Assembly: GCA_020056715.1 (NCBI GenBank)
Contig: JAGVHG010000167.1
Span: 1-34,618 of the forward strand
DNA length: 34,618 nt
Source: Phycisphaerae bacterium
GTDB taxonomy: Bacteria > Planctomycetota > Phycisphaerae > UBA1845
Direction: 5' to 3'
Each line of letters begins with the position of its first letter. The stretch's first letter is position 1. A model generated the notes under the pieces. That model had not been told where the DNA came from. It saw only the letters and a program-made list of their open reading frames with translations, and made no database searches. Positions 1 to 8,907 of this stretch are shown piece after piece. Position numbers and translations under genes: made by a program.

Positions 1-1710
1 GCTCCCGGCGTGTGCCGGGTCGCTCGCGGCTGCGCGAAATTCGCGTCGCCGGTAAGGTATCCACGCCGCTCCAGCTTGCATGACAATCGAAACCGCCGCG
101 GCCACCCACGCGCTGATGAACATGCCGTGATGCCCGGCGCGTATCAGTCCGCCCACAACCACCGTGGCGATGAGGGCGCCAAGCCATTTCGAAAACACGT
201 CCCGGAAACTGAAGCTCCCGCAAAGTTGGGCGTCGCCGGACGCATCCCAATCGGCGAACGCGGAAGACGCTATCAGACCCAGCCAGATGGGCATGCCTAG
301 ATTGGTATCGAAATCGAACATGGGCGCGCAACCGATGGCCAGCAACGGGGCCGCGCAGCACGCGCGCACCATACGCTGCGCCCACGCCGGTCCGGCGGCA
401 ACATTGAACCAGACCGACGCCCAGCGACCGACCGCTATTGCAAGAAAGAGTGCTCCCACGAGCATCCCTGCGGCGGCGCCGACTTCATCGCCGTTGTCGC
501 CGCCCCAACTGTTGCCGACCCCCAGTCCCAGTCCGACGGCCAACACCGACAGGAGCAGCCCCACCAGCAACCAACGCTTCCATGGGTCTACATGCCCGAG
601 CGGAGAGCCGTCCATGACGTGCTCGCCCGGGCGATCGTCAACGCCCCGCTCGAATCCGCCCGGCCGGGGACCGTAGTTTGCCATCTTGCGCTCGATCTTC
701 CGCTGGATGCGCTCCATCTTCCGCGCGATGCGATCCGGCAACGGCGCGCCCCGAAGCGGTCCGGCGGCCGCCGCGTGTGCGGGCGGCCGAGGGGGATAAC
801 CCTGCGGCAAACGAGGCGTTGGATTCGGCGACGGCAGCGGCGAGTCGGCGCCATCGCGCCCGCCTAAGCGAACGGCTCCTTCGAGACTACGCGGACTAAA
901 GCCCGCGAGGCTCTTTTGAATCTCTTCGCCGGCGAGCATTTCGTCGACCATCTCCTCGACGGTCTGATAGCGGTCCTTGGGGTCCTTCTCCAACGCCTTA
1001 CGGATCACTCGACCGAACGGTTGTGGAAGGTTGTCGAGTTCGGGTTGCGCGGTGAGATGCTTCATCAGCACCTCGGCCATTGATGAGCCTTCAAACGGCA
1101 CCTTGCCGCAGAGCATTTCGTAGAGCATCACACCGAGGGCGTAGATATCCACGCCGCGAGAGTAATTCCCGCTGCCGATCTCCGGGGCCATGTAGTGTAC
1201 GGTCCCCACGCTGGCCGTCTGGGCACTGTGCCGCGAGACGGAGATGAACTTGCTCAATCCGTAGTCGCCGATCTTCACGTACCCGTCGTCGTAGAAGATG
1301 TTGGCGGGTTTCAGATCACGATGGACGATCCCGCGCTCGTGCAGATACGCGAGACCCTTTCCGATCTCTCTGGCGAAGAAGGCCGCCTTTTCCACCCCGA
1401 AGCCGTTAGGCTCGGCGATCAGCAGATCGCGTAGCGACGGCCCGGAGCAGTATTCCATGATGATGAAGTATTCACCGTCGGCGTTTTTCTTCACGTCGAA
1501 GATCGAGACCAAGTGCGGGCTTTTGAGATTGATGCAGTGGCTCACGCCGCGAAGTTCGACCTGCGGGTTCTCGCGGAGGTACTTGAGGGCGACTTCCCGC
1601 CCGCCATCGCTCATGGCGTAATACACTTCGCCGAACCCGCCGCGACCCACGGCGCGTTGGATCGTGTAGTCGTCCAGCGGTCGATCGCCATGTTTGAAGG
1701 TGTAGGCCAT
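1..1710 (-). CDS. Membrane-anchored Ser/Thr protein kinase (C-terminus beyond window)
   Basis: A Hanks-type kinase that would phosphorylate Ser/Thr on partner proteins. I translated the minus strand from the ATG at 1710; the frame stays open to the window edge (about 570 codons), so the gene is partial. Seen: glycine loop GRGGFGEVYYA (residues 22-32), VALKYL with the ATP-binding Lys (40-45), catalytic loop HRDLKPANI (130-138), GDYGLSK (148-154), GTVHYMAPE (169-177). The metal-binding DFG reads DYG, a conservative change. The stretch between the VALK lysine and the next strand is short, so the C-helix is compact. After residue 270 there is a Pro-rich linker and a basic Lys/Arg/Met segment, then several hydrophobic segments, so the kinase domain is probably cytoplasmic and tethered to the membrane. 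It lies downstream of an FHA-domain gene on the same strand and the two may form a signalling pair. Confidence 0.9.
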   Translation of the reverse strand, partial: MAYTFKHGDRPLDDYTIQRAVGRGGFGEVYYAMSDGGREVALKYLRENPQVELRGVSHCINLKSPHLVSIFDVKKNADGEYFIIMEYCSGPSLRDLLIAEPNGFGVEKAAFFAREIGKGLAYLHERGIVHRDLKPANIFYDDGYVKIGDYGLSKFISVSRHSAQTASVGTVHYMAPEIGSGNYSRGVDIYALGVMLYEMLCGKVPFEGSSMAEVLMKHLTAQPELDNLPQPFGRVIRKALEKDPKDRYQTVEEMVDEMLAGEEIQKSLAGFSPRSLEGAVRLGGRDGADSPLPSPNPTPRLPQGYPPRPPAHAAAAGPLRGAPLPDRIARKMERIQRKIERKMANYGPRPGGFERGVDDRPGEHVMDGSPLGHVDPWKRWLLVGLLLSVLAVGLGLGVGNSWGGDNGDEVGAAAGMLVGALFLAIAVGRWASVWFNVAAGPAWAQRMVRACCAAPLLAIGCAPMFDFDTNLGMPIWLGLIASSAFADWDASGDAQLCGSFSFRDVFSKWLGALIATVVVGGLIRAGHHGMFISAWVAAAVSIVMQAGAAWIPYRRREFRAAASDPAHAGS

Positions 1711-1732
1711 GACCCTTTGTCCGTTTCTTCCC

Positions 1733-1830
1733 CCCTCTCCCCCATTTGGGGGAGAGGGACGGGGTGAGGGGGCGCCTTCCCGTCTGACTGTCCGACCCTC
1801 ACCCTAACCCTCTCCCTAGAAGGGAGAGGG
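1733..1830. repeat. REP-like double hairpin
   Basis: Two GC-rich hairpins lie in the gap between the FHA gene and the kinase. Stem one is 1733-1743 with 1748-1758 (11 bp, loop ATTT). Stem two is 1808-1817 with 1821-1830 (10 bp, loop AGA). The stems share CCCTCTCCC/GGGAGAGGG, and GGGGTGAGGG after the first is answered by CCCTCACCC before the second, so the whole unit is itself an inverted repeat. This is the architecture of bacterial REP/BIME elements. It could attenuate read-through from the FHA gene into the kinase gene. Confidence 0.7.
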
Positions 1831-1833
1831 AAT

Positions 1834-3447
1834 CTACGTCATCTTCGTGCCTGGTGCACTCGTCTTCCACGGTTCGAGCACCAGGCTCACTCCGCCGATT
1901 TCCACCGGCTCACTCAAGCGCAACGGTTTCGCCTCCGTGTCCACGTGGCCGTCGCTCTGTCGGCGAATCCAAAGCTGCCCAGCTCGTTCGAAGACTACCA
2001 GTGGCGCTCCCGCATGTCGGCACAGAATGTGAGCGGTCGGGCCGTTCCCCACGGTTGCGTGTTGATTGAACAGCACGACGCGGCGCACGTCATTGGGCAT
2101 CTTCGTCGTATCGCTCAACTCCAGCACCGCCGAGGGACTCTTTCGGCTCGGCAGGCGGAAGGTGAACTTCGCCTTTTTGCCCAGTACAATCCGATCACCG
2201 TCGCGCAAGAGTTGGTGCTGCGTTTTGTTCCCGCCGACTTCGACCTCCTTCACTCCGAACAGGAAATAGTCGTCGTCTACGCGGGCGACGTTGGCATGTC
2301 GCTCGGCCACGTCGCTGAAAATCGGAACGTCCGCCGGATGTTCCGAGGCCGCTCGGCCCACCGACGCCTGCCCGCCGCGGAGGATCAGATAGCTTCCTCC
2401 ACCGTCGACTAACAGCAACAACCGCTCAGGAACGCCACTGGCAATGTCGATTCGCCCAGGGAGCGCAACCGTATCGTCAAGCGACGGCACCTTGTAGGGC
2501 GGGCTTTGCCCGTCATGCCCAGCCTCCTTCGGCGATGGCGATAAGACCACTCGGTCTCCCAGCGGTCCGGCTAACAGCGCCGTCTGGAATTCGTCCAACT
2601 GCCGCAACTGCTCACTGGCCATCTTGAGCCATCCTGCATCCGGAAGCTGTCGCGCCAGACTCATCACCTGACGCCGCGCCTCCGCATATCGAAAACCCGA
2701 CACAAATGCGGCCGCCTCCTGTGCGACGGTCAACAAGTCCGCCAATTCGCGTCGACTGGGCAGGGTTCTGCCGAGATCGCCGACACAAGCGAGTTCATCC
2801 GCGGCGCGACCAAGCTTACCTTCGACAATCGCCGCACGGGCATTTTCCATCACCTTCTGACACAGTTGGAGTTCGAGTCGGGCGACGTGTTCGTTATGGG
2901 CGTCGACCGCCTTGGCCTTTCGCACCCGCTCCGCCGCTGCCGGAATCTGACCCGCCGCGAGCAATCGTTCGGCGTGTTCGACCATCCGCTTGGCGTCCGC
3001 AGCTCGCTCGTCGGCCTTGCGGCGCACTTCGTGAGCGGCGCGATCTTCCGTGGCCACGCGCTCCAGCATGTCCCGCCCCGCCGCCAGTGAGCCGCCCTCA
3101 ATCCGCTTCACGGCCGCATCCAACCGCTGCCGCCGCGAGTCCTCGTGCCGCTCGTGCTCCGCCGCCACCGTCTGAACGTATCCGCGAAGCTCGGCGATTT
3201 CATTCTTCATCCCCCCGCCCGCCTCTGCTCGGTCCAAGTCCAACATCGCGTCTCGGAAGCGGTCTTCTCGGTAGAAACCGCGGGCACGCTCGATGAACTT
3301 CTCGGTAAGAGTGGCCAGCACCGCCGCCCCCCGCCGGTGCTCCCGCAGATCGGGCTGGATCGCCAACCGGTAGGCCTCGTCCAACCGCCCCTCTTGGAGG
3401 GCGTTCTCCGCGGCCTTCAGACGACTATTGAACAGGCGACCGAACAT
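1834..3447 (-). CDS. FHA-domain protein with TPR-like helical N-terminus
   Basis: Probable phosphothreonine-binding adaptor. The first ~300 residues are Ala/Arg/Glu-rich helices with TPR-like spacing. A Pro/Ser-rich linker follows, then an FHA domain at about residues 363-431 (VGR, then ERHANV, then LRDGDRIVLG). A second, degenerate FHA-like unit covers about 460-525 (TVGNGPTAHI), where the binding Arg after Gly is Asn. In the first domain the usual Ser before Arg-x-His is not conserved. I chose the ATG at 3447 (537 aa): GGAAGGG lies 11 bases upstream, whereas the upstream extension to 3516 has no visible ribosome site. The kinase gene follows 123 bp downstream on the same strand. The pairing suggests the FHA protein reads or presents phosphorylated partners of that kinase; this is inference. 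Confidence 0.75.
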   Translation of the reverse strand: MFGRLFNSRLKAAENALQEGRLDEAYRLAIQPDLREHRRGAAVLATLTEKFIERARGFYREDRFRDAMLDLDRAEAGGGMKNEIAELRGYVQTVAAEHERHEDSRRQRLDAAVKRIEGGSLAAGRDMLERVATEDRAAHEVRRKADERAADAKRMVEHAERLLAAGQIPAAAERVRKAKAVDAHNEHVARLELQLCQKVMENARAAIVEGKLGRAADELACVGDLGRTLPSRRELADLLTVAQEAAAFVSGFRYAEARRQVMSLARQLPDAGWLKMASEQLRQLDEFQTALLAGPLGDRVVLSPSPKEAGHDGQSPPYKVPSLDDTVALPGRIDIASGVPERLLLLVDGGGSYLILRGGQASVGRAASEHPADVPIFSDVAERHANVARVDDDYFLFGVKEVEVGGNKTQHQLLRDGDRIVLGKKAKFTFRLPSRKSPSAVLELSDTTKMPNDVRRVVLFNQHATVGNGPTAHILCRHAGAPLVVFERAGQLWIRRQSDGHVDTEAKPLRLSEPVEIGGVSLVLEPWKTSAPGTKMT

Positions 3448-3911
3448 CACAATAAAAACCCTTCCGAGCATTTGTATCGCTTGGAATGATGATATGTCCC
3501 AGTGGGCGTGCCCCAAAACGTCCCGTACCTACCGGACCATCATCATCAACAGCGGATTCGGTGACAGAACGGCTTTATTCCGACATGGGCGGCGGCTTGA
3601 TCGGATCATCCGCCGGGCATCGGAAACCGTCGGAGAAGCCTGGCTGTCGACCAAGAGGCGGGAACGCGGATAATCCGTGGATTGTAGCTATGCACGATTT
3701 TGTTTCTTATTTTGACAAATCTCGGAGCGTAGGTCAAAAAAAACATAAATATTTCAGAAAAGCGCGTGAATGGAGCGGTCCTCAGCGCCATTAGAAGAGT
3801 AGGCAGCGCGCTTATGTACGCGTGTGGACACGGAGTTGGCCGGTAACGCGGACAAAGTTGCGCCTGCGAGCGTCAACGGCGCAGTCTTATGGGAAGGATT
3901 GGAGGTACCCA
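3448..3911. other. Intergenic region, divergent promoters presumed
   Basis: I see no convincing gene in these 464 bp between the divergent FHA gene and the Cys-rich gene. The segment 3700-3765 is clearly more AT-rich than its surroundings and contains an A-run and TTGACA (3712-3717) paired with an inverted GTCAA (3733-3737). I could not find a -10 box at a proper distance from TTGACA, so I do not call a promoter. The short frames crossing it lack ribosome sites. Confidence 0.4.
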
Positions 3912-4376
3912 ATGAAAAACAAGAAGATTCTCGGTGGCTTGGTGGTGGTTGCCGTGCTCTTGTCGGGCACGACGGTCTTGTACTTTGCGGGCGTGGAGCT
4001 ACCCGGAGTCACTCCGACACTCGCTCGACCTCCAGACGACAACGACTGCCACGTCGCCGGGGGCTTTTGTGCTATAGACCTAGGGATGGGCGGGGGCTGC
4101 AATCCCAGGGATTGTTGTCCGGCAGGGCAATCGTCGTGCGGGCCGAACGATCGAGATCCATACTCCTTTAGGGAAATAGGGTCACCGCCGCCCGGCTCGC
4201 TCGGCAGTTGCTGGAAGTACCCTGACCCTGGCGTGGACAAGGCATGGTGCATATCTGTTGCTTGTACGGGTACAGCGTGTCCTCAGCCGTGCTACCACGA
4301 GCCCTACGCACCGGGTACGTATTCCTATAGGCGTGAACCCGTGCCGGTGAACGCCTCGTGCTACCCGTATTATTAG
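3912..4376 (+). CDS. Small Cys-rich secreted or membrane-anchored protein, function unknown
   Basis: A 154-aa protein starting at the ATG at 3912, with GGAGG at 3901-3905 (6-base spacer). Residues 6-28 form a hydrophobic segment after a KNKK start, a signal peptide or signal anchor. The remainder is rich in Cys (about 14), Pro, Gly and Tyr, with pairs such as CC, CxxxC and CPQPC, as expected of a disulfide-stabilised extracytoplasmic protein. I do not recognise a family. The next gene begins 12 bp after its stop with its own strong ribosome site, so the two are almost certainly co-transcribed and may act together outside the cytoplasm. Confidence 0.75.
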   Translation: MKNKKILGGLVVVAVLLSGTTVLYFAGVELPGVTPTLARPPDDNDCHVAGGFCAIDLGMGGGCNPRDCCPAGQSSCGPNDRDPYSFREIGSPPPGSLGSCWKYPDPGVDKAWCISVACTGTACPQPCYHEPYAPGTYSYRREPVPVNASCYPYY

Positions 4377-4388
4377 GAGGGAGCTACG

Positions 4389-5825
4389 ATGAAAGCAGCC
4401 TGGGTATTGTTGGGAGTGATTCTAGGCCCGACTGGACCTTACGATCGTTATCCTACGCGGTTACGGAACATTCTCGACTCGCAACGGGCGACGACGAGTC
4501 AGGTTGAATGGACCTCATCGTGGATCGGCGGTCGCGACGACGGACTGGTGGAGCGCTACGTTACGCGCAAGGCGGGCGACGCTGCTTGGGAAAGCAACCT
4601 CGGCGACGAGAACGGGTATCATCCCACAGGCTACAGCGCCGATCGAGACTACCGCTCCGAGAAGAATCCTCCTCAGCATGGAACCCCCGAAGAAGAATTG
4701 CCGGTTATAGACGAGCAATGGCTTCGCAAGCATGAACTTCCAAAAGAACAGTTGGCGGGTACGCGCAACAGCCTGATCTCTGACGGGCAGGCGTGGTATC
4801 TGCCGTACGCGGAGCGCCCCCAGAGCGGAGACACGCAACCCGTGGAAGAGACCCGCGCCTATTTGCCCGTCGATCTGCCATCCATTGGGCTGGCGCCCGG
4901 TTGGGTGAGCGACCTTGGCGCGAACCCCTTCCACCTGCCGGAGCGGGAGTTGGAGGGCTTCGAATCCGCGACCTTCCGGGAGGGGGTGGAAAACGGTCTG
5001 CCGACGGTGAGCGCCGAGTGGGGGGGAAGTTCTCGTTTGACTTGGCGCTTCGACGACCGCCAAGGCGGCAAGCCCGTTTGGGCAGGCTTGGAGCGCAACG
5101 GCGAACTGGCAGGCTACTCCGAGACGGAGTACGAGCGCATCGGCGAGCGCTGGTTCCCCAAGTCGGTGCGCTTCTACCAAGGCGATTCAACAACGCCGTA
5201 TAAGATGATCGACGTGCAGCGGGCTACGTTCGATGAACCCTGGCACATGCAGGAAATCACTCCGACGGACATTGGCGCACTGAATGGCACGCAGTTCGGG
5301 ACTCCGGAAGGGGTGAAGGCGTGGACCGGCGTCGAGTTGATTCCTGTGCAGGAATACTTCGACCTTGTCAATCTCGATGGCGTGCTGCCCGACCCCAAAA
5401 TACTGGAGATGACGGCAAAGATGCTGGGGCAGACATTGGAGGAGCATCTACAGTTTCTCCAGCGACGAAGCGTGCAAGAGCGTGAGGCCTACCGCAAAAA
5501 ATACGGCGAGGAGCCGTGGCTGGTCAAAAAGTCGGCGAAGGAAAAAGACGAGTGGGACGTATACGTGGACAAGTTCCTCACCGAGCACAAGCTGCCCGAA
5601 CCGGGGGTGAAGCGGGCCAATGAGATTCGAGATCAGTCCAAGAAGCTGCGCGACGCCTACCGCCGCAAGAACGCGGCGGCACTCCGCAAGGCCAAAGAGG
5701 AAAACGATCCCAGGAAAGTCGCGGAATACGAGGGAATCGAGAAGCGCATCTTCGACCGCGTGCTGGTGCGCGACCTGAAAAGGCTATTGCCCGCCGAAAA
5801 GGGCGCGCCCAAGAAGGCGCCTTGA
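4389..5825 (+). CDS. Hypothetical protein with N-terminal hydrophobic leader and charged C-terminal coiled coil
   Basis: A 478-aa protein with AGGAGGGAG just upstream of the ATG at 4389. The first ~17 residues are hydrophobic (MKAAWVLLGVILG), a weak signal-peptide candidate. Residues ~35-300 look like a mixed beta fold with many Trp, Tyr and Gly (for example WRFDDRQGGKPVWAGL), reminiscent of planctomycete secreted proteins that carry outer-membrane-lipoprotein-like folds. From ~330 to the end the protein is highly charged and helical, probably a coiled coil. No catalytic motif is recognised. It forms an operon with the Cys-rich gene upstream; its role is unknown. Confidence 0.7.
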   Translation: MKAAWVLLGVILGPTGPYDRYPTRLRNILDSQRATTSQVEWTSSWIGGRDDGLVERYVTRKAGDAAWESNLGDENGYHPTGYSADRDYRSEKNPPQHGTPEEELPVIDEQWLRKHELPKEQLAGTRNSLISDGQAWYLPYAERPQSGDTQPVEETRAYLPVDLPSIGLAPGWVSDLGANPFHLPERELEGFESATFREGVENGLPTVSAEWGGSSRLTWRFDDRQGGKPVWAGLERNGELAGYSETEYERIGERWFPKSVRFYQGDSTTPYKMIDVQRATFDEPWHMQEITPTDIGALNGTQFGTPEGVKAWTGVELIPVQEYFDLVNLDGVLPDPKILEMTAKMLGQTLEEHLQFLQRRSVQEREAYRKKYGEEPWLVKKSAKEKDEWDVYVDKFLTEHKLPEPGVKRANEIRDQSKKLRDAYRRKNAAALRKAKEENDPRKVAEYEGIEKRIFDRVLVRDLKRLLPAEKGAPKKAP

Positions 5826-5852
5826 TGCGGCCGGGCGTCTCTCGGCGTCCTC

Positions 5853-6131
5853 CTACCGCGGCGGCTTGCGGGCATCCTGGAGCCATTGACGCACGTTCTT
5901 CGCCAGGACCTCCGGCTTGGCCTGGGCGAGGATGTGTTTGACGACGGCATCGGGCACCTTTAGGGCCTTCATGGCCTTTTCAACCCGCTTCCAGAGTTGA
6001 TCGCGCTTGGCGTCGGTTTCCGCGAGGTAAAGCTCCGTTACGATCTCTTGCAGCTTTCCGAGCATGATCTCGTCGCGACGGTCGTAGTACCGCTCGATGA
6101 TCTTCTTTTGATGTCGGGTGTAGTCGGGCAT
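5853..6131 (-). CDS. Small conserved hypothetical protein
   Basis: A 92-aa helical, charged, soluble protein (starts MPDYTRHQKKIIERYYD). From memory, close homologues of this length and N-terminus recur in planctomycete genomes and are annotated as hypothetical. No cysteines, membrane segment or enzyme motif is visible. The gene sits between the convergent 478-aa gene and the upstream beta-propeller lipoprotein gene. An AT-rich perfect inverted repeat lies 50-80 bp upstream of its start and may be an operator. Confidence 0.65.
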   Translation of the reverse strand: MPDYTRHQKKIIERYYDRRDEIMLGKLQEIVTELYLAETDAKRDQLWKRVEKAMKALKVPDAVVKHILAQAKPEVLAKNVRQWLQDARKPPR

Positions 6132-6181
6132 GGTCTATGCGTGCCAACGGGGAAAAAGAATCCTTATAATGCCGCCATCAT

Positions 6182-6211
6182 AATATAAGGTTTCGTCGAA
6201 AACCTTATATT
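6182..6211. promoter_or_regulatory. AT-rich inverted repeat upstream of the 92-aa gene
   Basis: A perfect 12-bp inverted repeat, arms 6182-6193 and 6200-6211 (AATATAAGGTTT type), separated by 6 bp. A further CCTTATA copy lies at 6162-6168, nearer the start codon at 6131. The arms are strikingly AT-rich for this genome. The position fits an operator or promoter element for the 92-aa gene; there is no trailing T-run, so a terminator is less likely. Confidence 0.45.
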
Positions 6212-6304
6212 GCGCCTCGCGGCGTTGCCAAGTCCCAATTGAAGTTCCCCCAGAGAATCGTACATGTTGGCGGCCCGTTATGGTGCTATTTTCTCGCAAA
6301 ACAG

Positions 6305-6338
6305 ACCCGCCGCCTGCGAAATACAGCAAGCGGCGGGT
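6305..6338 (-). terminator. Probable Rho-independent terminator of the beta-propeller gene
   Basis: Read on the minus strand, a 9-bp GC stem (arms 6330-6338 and 6305-6313, ACCCGCCGC/GCGGCGGGT) is followed by CTGTTTTGCG. It lies 44 bp past the stop codon at 6382. The loop is fairly long (16 nt) and the T-run is short, so strength is uncertain. Confidence 0.55.
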
Positions 6339-6381
6339 CCGGGTTGGCGCGTTACATGCCCTTATTGCGCCTCGGTCGCAC

Positions 6382-8628
6382 CTACGGCGCGGGCGCTGGC
6401 GCGGGATCTGGCGGGAGAATGCGCGGCGGCGGAGTGATGGCGGCCTGGCCGTAGAACAACTCGGCCTCGACTGTCGATACGGCGCTCGCCGCGGCCTCGC
6501 GGACACCCAGGTTAGTCACGGCGTAGATTTTGTCGGCGATGAACACCCCGCGGGTGAACGACGAGCCCCAATACCCGGCCTCATCGAACCGTGTACTGAT
6601 TCGCCCGAGTTCCGTCAGCCCGCCTTCGGGCGAGGCGCTGTACACGAACAGTCCGTCGTATCCCTGTAATTCCGGCGGCAACGGATCGATGACATCGACT
6701 GGTGCCTCGACTAAGCCGCCATCGCCTTCTAGAAAGACGGCGTCTCCGTAGTCGGGGTAGATCGAGACCGGCAATGCCAGCACGCCCCCCTCGGCAAAGT
6801 AAGTGAACGCCTTCGGATCCCACGTGGCCTCAGAGTAAGCGCCCCTATCGGCTCCGATGATAACGTTGGACGAGCGAACCGGGTTGGCGAAATCCGTTAT
6901 GTCGAAGATCGAAAGCTGAACGCCCCAGTTGCCCGACTCGCCGGGCGGCGGGACGTACTGCCCGACGGCCAACAGATGATCGGCGTCCATCGGTACCAGG
7001 AACGTCGAGAACCCCGGTACTTCCAGCTCGCCGACCACGCGCGGATTGGCGGGATCGGAGAGATCCATGGTGAACAGCGGGTCGGTCTGCAGGAAGGTAA
7101 CGATGTACCCTTTGTCGCCCATGAATCGGGCCGATTGAATGCTCTCGCCCGTGGCGATGTTCTCCACCTTGCCGACCACCGCGAGCGACCCGTTGGACTC
7201 ACCAAGGACGTAGACACTGTTTTGCGACTGGCTCACGATCCCCCCCTCGCCCGTGGTTTGATCGAAGAACCACGTTGGGTCGATCGTTGTGGCCACGCGG
7301 AGGTTGCCGGCATATTCGCTCATCGAGTATTGGTTGAGGATTCGCCCCTGGACCGTCCCGGTAGCAACCGGCGTGGCGCTGCGGTTAGCGTAGGCGAACT
7401 TGTAGACGTCGGTGGTGGTTCGGTTATTGCCCTGCCAATCGTAATTCGTGTCGGTGAGGTACAACGCTTGCAGAGACGAGTAAATAAGCCCCGGCTCGGC
7501 CACCACGCCCACGGCGGTGAATTGGGCATTGTTATCCACGTCCAGGCTCACCAACGTCACCACGCCGAATCCATCCCCATCAACCGGGTGATAAAGGTTA
7601 TTCCAGGTGACCACCGTTCCCCCCGACTCCGTGCCGTCGGCGTCGGCGCGGGTGTAGGTGGGAAGCAGCGTGTTGGCATCGACACCGGCCACATCCAGTT
7701 GCGGCTGGCCCAACATCGGCATGACGTCGAAGAAGTAGTCTTGATAGTTGGCGATTACCATGTGCAACACGCCGTCGATCATCCGCGTCGCGGACTGCGT
7801 GCCGTCGAATTTCGTCTCGGAAAGAACCGCCGGGGCCAAGCGCGAGGTCACGTCGACGACGGTGACGATTGTGTTGGGCCTCTCGTAGACGAAGTCGCCG
7901 CCGACGAACGGTGGCACGCTCGAAATCGGTGCATCGGTGCTGATTTCAACCGCAGTGGGAACATCCGCGCCTGCGGACCCGTCCACCGCCGCGGGGTCAG
8001 TCGTTGCGGCCGGCGCGTCCTTCATCATGCCTACGCCGCCGAGGCCGTAGTAGAACCCCCCGCCCGTGGTGATGGCCACGACTTTGTCGCCGTGCAGGTA
8101 GAGGTCACGTCCGTATCCCTTCAATGGGGTCTCGCTGACGACGGCGATAGGTTGTTCTGGCGGCGAGACCTGGACGATCCGCAGAATGCTTCCGCTACCG
8201 TCGAACAAGCTGTCGATCATGTACAAGTAGGTGCCGTCGGTCTTTACGACGTCGGCTTCATCGACGCCGGCTTCCTGGATCGTCGTTCCGGAGAAGCTGC
8301 CATCGCTGGGTGCCGGCGCGGGCGGGGCCCCGCCGCCCGTCGCTCCACTATCCGCGTTGCTCATAGCGCCCTCCCCAGCCATCCCAGGCACGGCCGGCGC
8401 CATCCCTTCCATGCCGCCGCGGTTCATGTCCACGAACGCGGAGTTCCGTTGCTCGATCTGGTGCTTGAAGTAGGTAGACAGTTCGCTTTCGGATTCAAAA
8501 GCCTTCAGTTCCGGCGAACCCGTCTCCACCGGTCCAACGGATAGTTGAAACAAGTCCAAAAGCAGCTTGCAACCGGGCAGGGCCGCAACGACGAACAACA
8601 AACCGAACCATTTCGTATAGCGAATCAT
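6382..8628 (-). CDS. Beta-propeller lipoprotein (PF09826-like)
   Basis: A secreted lipoprotein of 748 aa. From the ATG at 8628 (GGAGG 9 bases upstream) the leader ends in ALPGC, a good lipobox with the lipidated Cys at residue 20. A Gly/Met/Pro-rich linker (70-112) precedes the signature GVDEADVVKTDG (121-132), which I recognise from the Beta_propel family (secreted proteins with a WD40-like propeller). Repeated blade-like stretches follow to the C-terminus. The protein is presumably displayed at the cell surface; ligand unknown. Starting at 8700 would add 24 basic residues before the leader and spoil it. A probable terminator follows at 6305-6338. Confidence 0.85.
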   Translation of the reverse strand: MIRYTKWFGLLFVVAALPGCKLLLDLFQLSVGPVETGSPELKAFESESELSTYFKHQIEQRNSAFVDMNRGGMEGMAPAVPGMAGEGAMSNADSGATGGGAPPAPAPSDGSFSGTTIQEAGVDEADVVKTDGTYLYMIDSLFDGSGSILRIVQVSPPEQPIAVVSETPLKGYGRDLYLHGDKVVAITTGGGFYYGLGGVGMMKDAPAATTDPAAVDGSAGADVPTAVEISTDAPISSVPPFVGGDFVYERPNTIVTVVDVTSRLAPAVLSETKFDGTQSATRMIDGVLHMVIANYQDYFFDVMPMLGQPQLDVAGVDANTLLPTYTRADADGTESGGTVVTWNNLYHPVDGDGFGVVTLVSLDVDNNAQFTAVGVVAEPGLIYSSLQALYLTDTNYDWQGNNRTTTDVYKFAYANRSATPVATGTVQGRILNQYSMSEYAGNLRVATTIDPTWFFDQTTGEGGIVSQSQNSVYVLGESNGSLAVVGKVENIATGESIQSARFMGDKGYIVTFLQTDPLFTMDLSDPANPRVVGELEVPGFSTFLVPMDADHLLAVGQYVPPPGESGNWGVQLSIFDITDFANPVRSSNVIIGADRGAYSEATWDPKAFTYFAEGGVLALPVSIYPDYGDAVFLEGDGGLVEAPVDVIDPLPPELQGYDGLFVYSASPEGGLTELGRISTRFDEAGYWGSSFTRGVFIADKIYAVTNLGVREAAASAVSTVEAELFYGQAAITPPPRILPPDPAPAPAP

Positions 8629-8907
8629 GCTGGGAAGCCTCCGTAAAGTTTGAATCTGACGGATGTTACACGTCCGCCGCGCTCTTTTCATTCCACGCAT
8701 ATCAAGTATCGGTTACCCAAGTGCCCGGTCAAGGCCATTTGACTTATTGACATTCCCTGAGGCATCGCTTGCAGCGGGCAGGCTCTCAATGTACGATTCC
8801 CCTTCAAAACCTTTCGTTGTGGGCCGCCGTTCGGCGTTTCGATTACAATCGTCCAAACGGCGCGACGTGAGGATGACAACACCAGGGCGTCGAAGCGGGG
8901 GAGTCCC

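Noticed and set aside
3712-3750. Promoter from TTGACA at 3712
   Set aside because: No -10-like hexamer at 16-18 bp; CATAAAT is about 27 bp away.
6976-8544. 522-aa open frame on the plus strand
   Set aside because: It is the antisense shadow of the beta-propeller lipoprotein gene, with Arg/His/Val-rich composition and no ribosome site.
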